This document shows, piece by piece, positions 54,586 through 63,042 of a stretch of DNA of 64,000 nt. The DNA lies in contig NZ_CAAAHX010000005.1 of assembly GCF_900639865.1 (NCBI RefSeq), positions 248,001 through 312,000 on the forward strand, written 5' to 3'. The position numbers were made by a program, and so were the translations under genes. Within the stretch, counting starts at the first letter, position 1. Every line of letters starts with the position of its first letter. The DNA comes from Legionella gresilensis. Its GTDB lineage: Bacteria; Pseudomonadota; Gammaproteobacteria; Legionellales; Legionellaceae. A model generated the notes under the pieces. The model saw only the letters and a program-made list of their open reading frames with translations, was not told where the DNA came from and did no database searches.

Positions 54586-56685
54586 ATGGCTAATTTACCA
54601 AAAGATATTAAACAATTTGAATTAAATTATATTTGCTCATGTCTTCTATTTTGTAGGATTCAAAATTCTGCTGATTTGGCTAAAAAATTTGATGTTTTAA
54701 TTAAACAAATCGATCAAAACCCAGAGATATTTAAACGTTATTATACAAAAGAAGAATGTATTGCCATACTTAAACAAGCAATAAAAATTTATAGCGCTTC
54801 ACTTGCTTTTAATATTAAGTTAAATGAGCAGCAAGTGCTGACATTTGATACAACGCTTAAACAGGCCCGTCTTCAGGCTGCATCTAATTCTAATATTCCT
54901 TTAAATGATGATTTATCAAATGTTACTAAAAGTTATGACCGACTTACCAAAGCACAAAATATTAAAAAAATAATAAATAAAAATATGCAAACTTTAATTA
55001 AGGAAGAAGAAACCTTAATCGTACCTCAAATAATTTTTGGGGCAGGCGATACTGGCACAACATTATGGCTTGAGAAATTTAAAGATCAACATGGGAAAAC
55101 ACTTGCATACTTAGCTGACAAAAAAATACCACCTGTATTAATGATTGCTGAAGATGCGGGCAGTTGGCACCATAACTATACACTCGCACAGCGTCATAGT
55201 ATCCTGGAAAGAGCAACAGGTATAGAAAACCCATCAGCTTATGTAGGAAGCCATTACTATGAAAAAAATCCCCATGCAAATGGACGCCATGTTTATCAAG
55301 CAAATCAAGTAAACCTTGCTCTTACAGAGGCACCTTTATTACAAGCATCCGTATTAAAACTTGAAAAGCAGTCTAATCATCAAGAAGATTGGCAAGTTTC
55401 TGACTATCCATATCGTTTAATCATTCAAACTGCAAATGGAACAAAGAAAGTTTATGCACAAGAAATAAATATTTGCACAGGACTTGGGCCTGCAAAAAAT
55501 ATTATTGCCGATACTTTTCTTAAAAAAGAAGATTTCCTCAAATTAAATCAATTTGATAAACAAAGAGAGTTTACACCGATTATTGATGGTAATGACTTCA
55601 TTTTAACCGGAAAAGAAGAAAAGAAAACAGGTAAAACGATAGTCATCTTTGGTGGTGGCGGTACAGCAGCGGCATGTTATCGCAAAGGATTTTTCGGTAA
55701 TGATCTCCATACGCAAGAACGCCAATTTATGAAGGAGTACCAACGCAATCAAGTTTACTGGGTAGCCACAAATTTTAATAAGGCTGGTACAGGAACACTT
55801 GCTACTACCGCGCTTGCTAATGCCAAAGAGCGTAAAGAATTACGTTGTGGTACCTTACAAAGCATACAAGAAAATACCGATGGAAGGTTAACTTTAACTT
55901 TTAAAAACCCACAAGAAAATACCGATAATAATTTAACTTCTCAAACTTTTACAATTGATTGCGATCAATTTATTTATTCAGTAGGTCAAGATAATAGCCA
56001 TATGCGCTCTATCTGTATGGAAATTGAAAATGAATTAGCGCTTCTTTTTGATCATGAGAGTGAGATGGTGTTAAATGTAAGCTCTGGGGATAAAAGAGTT
56101 TTATTTTTCGGTGCAGCTGCGATGGCTATTCGGGAAAAAGAATATATGTCAGCTACTTGGAGCTGGTTGAAATCTGAAAATATTGGTGGTGATGTTGGAC
56201 CGGGCTCGATGCCACCATCTAGAGCTCAAATTAAACGATATAACTTCCTGCAGGGACAAAAGATAGATAATATTAATGCTAATATGGATTGCAAAAATCT
56301 TATCGTTAAATTTCTTGAAGATATCAACATCTCAAAAATGATTGCTTTAAATTTTGTGCAAGATCTTTTAAATGCAAGACAGGCAAGTGCTCCGGCAGGC
56401 GCTAGTCATCAGCAAATTAAAGAATTATTAATTAAACATAAATTAGATAATATCATTGAAATACATGGACATGCACATCTAGTTAAAAAAGCATTATCAC
56501 CAAGTCAAGCTAGAGCAAAACATCGGCAGTCAATGCCCATACTATCTTGGCTTGGTTCAGAAAGACGAACAGCTAATGCAGGCGTACTTGTATCATCAGT
56601 TAGTACTACAAGTAATAAGAAAGAGAAAGTTGCAATCTCTACAAGTGCGGAGATTCAAGAGTCCAGTCTAGACTTAAAAGTTTAA
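54586..56685 (+). CDS. Two-Rossmann flavoprotein-like orphan, about 700 residues
   Basis: Two dinucleotide-binding motifs are visible: IIFGAGDTGTTLWLEKF near residue 148 and IVIFGGGGTAAACYRKGFFGN near residue 350, each at the end of a hydrophobic strand, with FIYSVGQDNSHM and VLFFGAAAMAI later. The spacing recalls FAD plus NAD(P)-binding proteins of the flavin-monooxygenase type, but the loops are unusual (GAGDTG). A 145-residue helical N-terminal extension and a polar C terminus frame the core. Start is ATG at 54586 or GTG three codons upstream. No export signal. The substrate is unknown. Confidence 0.6.
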   Translation: MANLPKDIKQFELNYICSCLLFCRIQNSADLAKKFDVLIKQIDQNPEIFKRYYTKEECIAILKQAIKIYSASLAFNIKLNEQQVLTFDTTLKQARLQAASNSNIPLNDDLSNVTKSYDRLTKAQNIKKIINKNMQTLIKEEETLIVPQIIFGAGDTGTTLWLEKFKDQHGKTLAYLADKKIPPVLMIAEDAGSWHHNYTLAQRHSILERATGIENPSAYVGSHYYEKNPHANGRHVYQANQVNLALTEAPLLQASVLKLEKQSNHQEDWQVSDYPYRLIIQTANGTKKVYAQEINICTGLGPAKNIIADTFLKKEDFLKLNQFDKQREFTPIIDGNDFILTGKEEKKTGKTIVIFGGGGTAAACYRKGFFGNDLHTQERQFMKEYQRNQVYWVATNFNKAGTGTLATTALANAKERKELRCGTLQSIQENTDGRLTLTFKNPQENTDNNLTSQTFTIDCDQFIYSVGQDNSHMRSICMEIENELALLFDHESEMVLNVSSGDKRVLFFGAAAMAIREKEYMSATWSWLKSENIGGDVGPGSMPPSRAQIKRYNFLQGQKIDNINANMDCKNLIVKFLEDINISKMIALNFVQDLLNARQASAPAGASHQQIKELLIKHKLDNIIEIHGHAHLVKKALSPSQARAKHRQSMPILSWLGSERRTANAGVLVSSVSTTSNKKEKVAISTSAEIQESSLDLKV

Positions 56686-56710
56686 AATCTGCGGTTTTCT
56701 TGTTAAAATA

Positions 56711-56749
56711 CTACCTTCATGACAAGTTCATTATTGTCAACGAAGGTAG
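56711..56749 (+). promoter_or_regulatory. RNA hairpin that sequesters the ribosome-binding site of the next gene
   Basis: CTACCTTCATGACAA (56711-56725) pairs with TTGTCAACGAAGGTAG (56734-56749). The paired GAAGG (56742-56746) is the Shine-Dalgarno sequence for the ATG at 56755. No T-run follows, so it is not a simple terminator. Melting or ligand binding would be needed for translation, as in RNA thermometers. Confidence 0.5.
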
Positions 56750-56754
56750 TTACC

Positions 56755-57705
56755 ATGGCCAACGAGAAATCGATAGAAAAAGAGACGGTGCTACAACTCG
56801 ATAAAAAGGAAGAAGAACTAAAAAATAAGATTTTACATTATTATAAAGTTCACAAGGAAACCTTCTTAATTGAGTTAATTAAGAGAGCTGATACCGGCAG
56901 CTTAATAAAACTCGCTCTTAGTGATGCATGCATTGATCAAATATGCAAACTACCTCAATTAGCTGAATACTGGACTAACGTCTGGCGGCTATGTGGTTTA
57001 AATCCACGTGAAGATGCGGAGAAAAATAATAAACCCTTGCATGAATACTTGCCTATGCCTACTGTTTCCTCATGTTTCGATTTAATTAAAGGATATTTCC
57101 TTTATGAGAATTACAGAAAGTTAACAAGTGATGCCTGCAATAAAGGGCAACACTTGTATCTTATAGAAAATTATCTAATGGATTCTGCTGAACTTGGCTG
57201 TTACTTTGCTATTAATGAATTATGTAGCATCGGTGTAAATTTATTAAAAGAGGAATTCAATGAATTTATTGTTGTGAAAATGCTGCATTATGCAAGGTTA
57301 GCTGCGCAGATTTATTTAGCGCCCGGCTATCTTTTATTAGCTAATGTATATCAGGAACTAATTCCTTTTCAAGAGCAACAAGTGTTACAAACGGTTAATT
57401 TGCGCCTAGAAGCCTTTAAGTCTATCAATATAGCTAAAAGACTTGAGACTATATCAGCGCCGATGATTAATAATGCTTATCAAGGACAAAACTTAGCTGA
57501 TGCAAGTGGCGGAAAACTTAGAAGCTTTACGCAGGCTGAGCAACGACTACAAAACTTATTACATTTAGATTACCTTGAGCTTGACTTAGCTATTGAGCAC
57601 GCAAAGGAAGAAGCCCAATCTATTCGTAAATTATATGAGAGCTCATCTTTAACTGAAGACCCAGATAATCATATAACTACTTTTATCTCTAAAACAGGTG
57701 CCTGA
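56755..57705 (+). CDS. Orphan helical protein (possibly DUF5630-like), 316 residues
   Basis: The frame opens at 56719, but the ATG at 56755 lies 8 nt after GAAGG and avoids the hairpin. The protein is helical throughout, without membrane span or signal peptide. It starts with a charged helix, then WTNVWRLCGLNPREDAE and a YENYRKLTSDACNKGQHLYL region with Sel1/TPR-like spacing. The pattern recalls Legionella-specific orphan proteins of the DUF5630 kind, but I am not sure of that name. It ends in a polar tail (EDPDNHITTF). Candidate effector. Confidence 0.55.
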   Translation: MANEKSIEKETVLQLDKKEEELKNKILHYYKVHKETFLIELIKRADTGSLIKLALSDACIDQICKLPQLAEYWTNVWRLCGLNPREDAEKNNKPLHEYLPMPTVSSCFDLIKGYFLYENYRKLTSDACNKGQHLYLIENYLMDSAELGCYFAINELCSIGVNLLKEEFNEFIVVKMLHYARLAAQIYLAPGYLLLANVYQELIPFQEQQVLQTVNLRLEAFKSINIAKRLETISAPMINNAYQGQNLADASGGKLRSFTQAEQRLQNLLHLDYLELDLAIEHAKEEAQSIRKLYESSSLTEDPDNHITTFISKTGA

Positions 57706-58088
57706 AAAACTTCTACTAACTTTTAAATGTTAATATCTGCAAAATATAAAAATAATTTAATATGTGTCGTTATAAATATTTAAATATCAAGCAGTCAAGG
57801 ATTTGACGAACAAGGGGTAAAAATTTATAACTTATAAATAGATTGACGAAGTATAAGCTTTTGGTCGTTTACTAGATAAAATTAACGGTACAATGGGTAA
57901 CCTAAGTGAAGATAGATTTACCATTTAATAAGTTATTATTAAATTAATGGGTTAATAGTAAATTCTGCATTTTAGATTCATTTTTTTTTAAACTAGTTTA
58001 GCTTAATTTATTAATAAAACTCTAAAAATTTTAAAATACGTTTAAACCTTATGGTGTCGCTGTCGCAGATAATAAAAGGATGGTTTTT
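57706..58088. other. Intergenic gap without recognisable content
   Basis: A 383-bp, very AT-rich stretch between convergent genes. A weak GGTAA...TTACC pair lies near 57898-57930. No ORF, repeat family member or RNA gene could be supported. Confidence 0.4.
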
Positions 58089-58793
58089 TTAAAAATAGGT
58101 AGGCTTAAAGAAATTTAAAACTAAAAAAACCGCGCTAAATATTATAAAGGTTAATAATAAGGTCAATAATAAAAATCTGGGGTTAGAAATAGGCTCAGGC
58201 TTTCGATAAAAACTATAAACACCTAAAAAACTGCAAGCACTACCAAGTAGCAAGCCCCCTATCACATCTGATAACCAATGAACTTTAAGAAATAGGCGAG
58301 AAGCTAATTCCAGTAAAACAAAAATAAATGCTAACGTTAAAATAAACCAAGTATGTTTGGTTTTAGGAACAAGTAGTGCTAATAAAAAAGTGACGTAAGC
58401 TGAACATAATGTTGAATGACGACTAGGAAAGGCATAAGTTATCTGATCAGGCAACGCACTCGGCCTTGGGTAGGCAATGGTAATCTTTAATATTGAAGCA
58501 AGTATTGTTGCAATAAATATCAGGCCAAATAAGTGGATGGCCAAGCGTTTTTGTTGTTTTAAATACAAAATAATACTTACTACAGTAAACGTAGGAATAA
58601 TAATGTATTTATTTCCAAATAAAGATATAAAATTACTAGCGTAAAAAATAAAAGAACTTTGTATTTTATCAATAAATAAGTAGACCTCTTTATCCATAGA
58701 TAAATATGACGATTGGTAAAAAACGGTTAACGCCAGAAGAAAAAACAAACAGAAGCATAAAATACTACCAAATAAAAAGTAATTTTTTCTCAT
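58089..58793 (-). CDS. PAP2-family membrane phosphatase
   Basis: A 234-residue inner-membrane protein with six hydrophobic segments. All three PAP2 motifs are present: KITIAYPRP (C1), PSRHS (C2, catalytic His) and SRLFLKVHWLSDV (C3, nucleophile His and Asp). It removes phosphate from a lipid such as undecaprenyl pyrophosphate, phosphatidic acid or a lipid A phosphate, with the active site on the periplasmic face. Solitary. The gene starts at an ATG with a modest upstream site. Confidence 0.9.
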   Translation of the reverse strand: MRKNYFLFGSILCFCLFFLLALTVFYQSSYLSMDKEVYLFIDKIQSSFIFYASNFISLFGNKYIIIPTFTVVSIILYLKQQKRLAIHLFGLIFIATILASILKITIAYPRPSALPDQITYAFPSRHSTLCSAYVTFLLALLVPKTKHTWFILTLAFIFVLLELASRLFLKVHWLSDVIGGLLLGSACSFLGVYSFYRKPEPISNPRFLLLTLLLTFIIFSAVFLVLNFFKPTYF

Positions 58794-58991
58794 TCTAATA
58801 ATGGCTCTGACTATAATTTTAAAGGAAAAAGCGCTTAATTAAATAATTTAAAAATATAATTAAGCACGTTCTTAAAGTTTATGGCAACTCAATAGAGCTC
58901 TCATTACAAATTAAAGTTAAGTAGCAATCAAAAATTCTCTTTACAATTTGAGCATAAGAGCTATAAATAATTTTCAAATTTAATTTAGCGT

Positions 58992-60566
58992 TCAGTTAAT
59001 GGTATAAGGTGAAACTGCTCTTTGGCAGAGTTTACGCATTGCCATGGCAATAGGCTTGTATAATTGAGCTTGTTTAGCATCACCTGTATATTCTTTAGCT
59101 AAAGCTACTGGATCAGTGAAACTTAACCATACTTGGCCCGCTTCATCTATCGTCGCCATCACACGTAGAGGTAAATCAATAGCGATTGCCGGGATCGCTT
59201 GCATCATGGCAGTTCCTTTAGCAGGATTACCAATAATTAATACTTCAGTCATCGGTAGTTTTTGACCTACATGTTGAGCTTCGCCACTATGGTCGATATG
59301 CGCAAATACCTTACCCCCTTGCGCTTTAACTAAAGTAGCAACACGTTCCATCGTTTCCTTAACAGGATAAGGACTTTGTATAGTTTCTACCCAGGGTGCA
59401 GTCACGGGTGCTGCTAAGCGAGCATCAAAAGCACCAGCGATTTTGCGTCCTAAAATATCTAAATCAGGTAAATCACCTTTATTGGCTAGCAAGGTAACAC
59501 ACAATAATTCATCAGCTGCCGTAAATCGGCTAAGAAAAGAAGAGTAGCCGGGCACGTTTCCTTTTATTTCCATTAATCCTTTTCGTCCTGGAAATAACCA
59601 GCCTGTATTGCCTGGTATTGTTTTTCCATTTTTTAAAGTAATGGGACTAAATAGGAAAGCTCTATCTTTGGCATCTTTAACTAAAATATCGCCTGCTAAG
59701 CCTATATCCCAGGTGCTAATATCAGCACTTGATGCAATAAGCCCACTATTGGCAAAAGAAGCACTCCAACTTGTTGATTTGATAGCAACTAAACTTCCAC
59801 TGCTCTCTTGTGAATAGCCATTTGCTAATTCAGTTGGGTTAATTAATTCAGCGACATGTAAAAATTGACTATGTTTATACGAGCTATTCTCAGCGCTAAA
59901 TTCGTTTTTAATAGCATTTTTATTGGCGATAAAATAAGTGTGTTTAAGACCTAAAGGCTCAATCTGCTTTTTAGTTACGTATTCTTGATAGCTCATGCCA
60001 CTTATATTTTCAATAATAAGGCCAAGTAGATAATAATTGGTGCTACTTTTATAAGCTTGTGTTCCTGGATTAAATAATAAGGGTTTATCTTTAATTATAT
60101 TTATAATTTCTGTGGGTGTATAATCTTTAGCAAAATCAAAGCTAGGCTCATCTATATAACTAGGTAATCCAGAACTATGCGTGATTAAATCTTGAATCGT
60201 AATAGCATTCCACTGCGAGACTACTCCTACAGAGGATGGAAGGTATTTAGTAATCGAATCCTCAAGTTTAAGCTTACCTTCTTCTTTAAGCTGCATGATT
60301 GCAATTGCAGTCACAACATTAGTTATTTCACCAACATTAAATACGGTATTTGATGAAACCAGTTGCTGACTTTGTGTATCAGCGATGCCATAGCCAACCA
60401 CCCTGGTAATATAAGGTGCTTGAACAATCGCTAAAGATAGGCCAGGAATATTATTATCTTCCATATACTTTATCACCAAATCATCAATCGATTGACCATG
60501 ATAAAGGACGTGATAATCGCCGCGACCCTTTCCTGCAAACGTTGAATTTGAAATAAGCGCCCCCAC
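58992..60566 (-). CDS. Serine-hydrolase-like (beta-lactamase fold) / DUF302 fusion lacking catalytic residues
   Basis: A 524-residue protein from a GTG at 60566. Residues about 25-370 have the class C beta-lactamase/esterase fold (NIPGLSLAIV, ITIQDLITHSSGLPSY, YYLLGLIIENISG), and residues about 385-515 are a DUF302 domain (GGKVFAHIDHSGEAQHVG, EVLIIGNPAKGTAMM). The catalytic SxxK is ExxN (VGEITN, Glu80 and Asn83), and the YSN tyrosine is lysine (KSS, 173-175). The signal peptide KFFITLGIVGALISNSTF is encoded in the same frame upstream but is preceded directly by TAA, so the exported start seems lost. It is either a decaying gene or a binding protein. Confidence 0.75.
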   Translation of the reverse strand: MGALISNSTFAGKGRGDYHVLYHGQSIDDLVIKYMEDNNIPGLSLAIVQAPYITRVVGYGIADTQSQQLVSSNTVFNVGEITNVVTAIAIMQLKEEGKLKLEDSITKYLPSSVGVVSQWNAITIQDLITHSSGLPSYIDEPSFDFAKDYTPTEIINIIKDKPLLFNPGTQAYKSSTNYYLLGLIIENISGMSYQEYVTKKQIEPLGLKHTYFIANKNAIKNEFSAENSSYKHSQFLHVAELINPTELANGYSQESSGSLVAIKSTSWSASFANSGLIASSADISTWDIGLAGDILVKDAKDRAFLFSPITLKNGKTIPGNTGWLFPGRKGLMEIKGNVPGYSSFLSRFTAADELLCVTLLANKGDLPDLDILGRKIAGAFDARLAAPVTAPWVETIQSPYPVKETMERVATLVKAQGGKVFAHIDHSGEAQHVGQKLPMTEVLIIGNPAKGTAMMQAIPAIAIDLPLRVMATIDEAGQVWLSFTDPVALAKEYTGDAKQAQLYKPIAMAMRKLCQRAVSPYTIN

Positions 60567-60792
60567 TATTCCTAATGTGATAAAAAATTTTTATTCTTCC
60601 TAAAAGATAGCATAGCTCATTTATTAAAATTTATTATTTATTTTATAGTACTATTTTTGCAAAGAATTGATAGCTTAAATAACACAAATTAAATTTGAAA
60701 AAATCCTTTTTTATAGGTGCTTATTATCATTAACTATATGCAAGGAATAAAACACGGTATACTTCTCATTTTTGCTGCAAATAGAAAGATTT

Positions 60793-61812
60793 ATGTACGA
60801 TCTCAACTGGTCTTATGCTTATGGTAAACCTCAATCTAGCGCTCAATTTAAGCTTGAGCCAGAGGATTTTCAAGTTATTGAGTATTTTAATGAAGAATTT
60901 AGCGGTGCAGGCGAACACACCTTATTAAAGATTGAAAAACGGGGATTAACAACAGAAGAAGTTGTGAAATCTTTAAGCCGCTTAATTAATAAGCCAATAA
61001 AGCAAATTAGCTACGCAGGCTTAAAAGATCGCCAAGCATTAACTATCCAATGGCTAAGTATTCATACACCAGGTGAAATAATTCCTGGTATTGAAACACT
61101 ACAAGCACCAGGTTGGAAAGTTATTGAAACCACGCGCCATATTAAAAAATTAAAACCAGGGTTTCTAACTGGCAATCATTTTAATATCAGATTAAAAAAT
61201 TTAACTGAACCAGAGCAATTTAAACAACGCAGTGAACAAATTAAAATAATGGGTGTTCCTAATTACTTTGGCGAACAACGCTTTGGCCGTGATGCTGGAA
61301 ATCTATTCAAAGCGAAAGACATCTTGGTAGAAAATCGTAAAATTAAAGACCGATTTTTAAGAGGCATGTATTGCTCGGCCGCACGCTCATGGCTTTATAA
61401 TTTAATTCTTTCTAAGCGCGTTGCCCAAGGTAACTGGAATATACCCATTAAAGGCGATGTAATGCAATTAAGTGGCTCTAAAAGTATTTTTACCCTTGAG
61501 AATATAGAAGAAACGATATTACAACGCATAAAAGAAAAAGACCTCTCACCTGCCAGCCCTCTACCCGGAAAAAATAAAAACATAGTTGCTGATGATGCGT
61601 TATTATTTATAAATGAAGTATATCAAAAGTGGCAACCTTGGTTAGCAGGATTAATACAACAGGGATTAGAGGAAGCCTGGCGTGCCAATATTTTACATCC
61701 TCAAAATCTGCAATATCACTTTTTAGGTAATATTGCTGAATTATCCTTTACCTTACCGGCAGGTTCTTATGCGACAACTGTTTTACGTGAATTAGTGCAA
61801 TATTCTCCTTAA
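60793..61812 (+). CDS. truD: tRNA pseudouridine synthase D
   Basis: Makes pseudouridine at position 13 of tRNA-Glu. A 339-residue protein from the ATG at 60793; the frame also opens at a TTG seven codons upstream. The catalytic motif [14 protein letters not shown] carries the nucleophile Asp79, matching E. coli D80. The second TruD signature, [14 protein letters not shown], lies near residue 158. N-terminal [15 protein letters not shown] is typical. Full length. The usual neighbours ispF and surE are absent here. It is followed 132 bp later by the DUF4239-like gene. Confidence 0.97.
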   Translation: MYDLNWSYAYGKPQSSAQFKLEPEDFQVIEYFNEEFSGAGEHTLLKIEKRGLTTEEVVKSLSRLINKPIKQISYAGLKDRQALTIQWLSIHTPGEIIPGIETLQAPGWKVIETTRHIKKLKPGFLTGNHFNIRLKNLTEPEQFKQRSEQIKIMGVPNYFGEQRFGRDAGNLFKAKDILVENRKIKDRFLRGMYCSAARSWLYNLILSKRVAQGNWNIPIKGDVMQLSGSKSIFTLENIEETILQRIKEKDLSPASPLPGKNKNIVADDALLFINEVYQKWQPWLAGLIQQGLEEAWRANILHPQNLQYHFLGNIAELSFTLPAGSYATTVLRELVQYSP

Positions 61813-61944
61813 TGACGTAAAACAATTTCTGATAAAGGGCTCATCTTTGAAAAATGCAAACTTATGGTTGTTATAATGAATATTAAGTGTGCTAAAGTTA
61901 TTTAAGGCAGTAATTGATAGTATTACTTAATCATAGGAAACAGG

Positions 61945-62766
61945 ATGGCCCGTGAATTAATTGAAGCACTACCTTTTTGGTGGTTGGTTATATTATGTAT
62001 ATCAATACTTACTATCGTTGCTTATTTATCAGTCATAATTTCAACTCAGTTAATTACTTTCCCTATAGATAAAGATCACCGCTCACTAACTAATACGTTA
62101 ATTAGAATATTAGGCACAGGTTTTTCTGTGTTACTTGCTTTTATTATTATTAACACTTGGAACTATTTACTAAAAACCCAAGATGATATAGCTACAGAAG
62201 CTGATGCTTTGGCCACAATGGTACGTAATATTAATGTATTTCCAGCACCAGCAAAAGATAAAATTATGGCAGGGATTCGCGATTATACTATTTTAGTCAG
62301 AACTCAAGAGTGGGCGCTAATGAAAGAAGGTGAAGAAAGTCCGGATGCGTGGAATGCACTTAATAATTTATTTTTGATTTTACAATCCTTTGATCCTCAA
62401 ACCAATTTAGAAAAAATATATTATTCTCAATGTATAAAAAATCTTGATACTATTTTGGCAGCTAGACGAGATAGGCTTTCTCGCCTAACAAGTATTATCC
62501 CCGAAAAACTAAGTTCGTCTCTTATTATAGGCTCCATTTTTCTTGTCGTTATATTAGGTTTAGTTCGTGGTGAATCAGGATTTCTAAACACGACACCAAT
62601 ATTATTTTTTGCAGTTGTCTTTGGCTTTAATGTAGCCATAGCCTTAAGTTTTGATTACCCTTATTCAGGTGATATTTCAGTAAGTAATCGCCTATTTTAT
62701 GAGGGTATGTTAAGTTCATTTAAAGATTCAGAGCTTAATATAACCTCACGCAATCCCGCCTCTTAA
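61945..62766 (+). CDS. DUF4239-like (bestrophin-like) membrane protein
   Basis: A 273-residue inner-membrane protein with two hydrophobic segments at the N terminus (about 10-32, 50-72) and two near the C terminus (about 190-208, 218-236), enclosing a helical soluble part. The centre has the DUF4239 hallmarks: an acidic helix after the second span (EADALATMVRNINVFPAPAKDK) and a short REYxxxVxxxEWxxM-type stretch (RDYTILVRTQEWALMKEG). Function unknown. A ribosome site (AGGAAACAGG) precedes the ATG at good distance. Confidence 0.75.
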   Translation: MARELIEALPFWWLVILCISILTIVAYLSVIISTQLITFPIDKDHRSLTNTLIRILGTGFSVLLAFIIINTWNYLLKTQDDIATEADALATMVRNINVFPAPAKDKIMAGIRDYTILVRTQEWALMKEGEESPDAWNALNNLFLILQSFDPQTNLEKIYYSQCIKNLDTILAARRDRLSRLTSIIPEKLSSSLIIGSIFLVVILGLVRGESGFLNTTPILFFAVVFGFNVAIALSFDYPYSGDISVSNRLFYEGMLSSFKDSELNITSRNPAS

Positions 62767-62775
62767 GTGATACTT

Positions 62776-62985
62776 TTAAAATAACATGCTGATCCCAAAC
62801 GTTAGTGTATTTTCGCTTGCTTCTTGACCTAAAGGTGAGAAAACAGGTTGATAAAAACAATTCATACCACCCTTAATTGCTCAAAACTGACTAACAAGGT
62901 GCCAATAAAATATATCAATATCAGTATTTTCTATTTTACCACAATTAAACTCAGCATCATTTGTTAAAGTCACTAGCAAATAATA
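62776..62985 (-). pseudogene. C-terminal relic of an outer-membrane protein gene
   Basis: On the minus strand a single frame reads LVTLTNDAEFNCGKIENTDI then DIFYWHLVSQF, an in-frame TGA, and then FYQPVFSPLGQEASENTLTF and GISMLF with a stop at 62776-62778. The alternating strands and the terminal Phe are those of an outer-membrane barrel. Upstream sequence is lost. The relic occupies the 62767-63042 gap; the methyltransferase promoter must lie in or near it. Confidence 0.65.
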
Positions 62986-63042
62986 TAATATTTACGCATT
63001 TAGGCCTCAAACGTTTTATAAGAGAAAACTATTGGAGTATTG

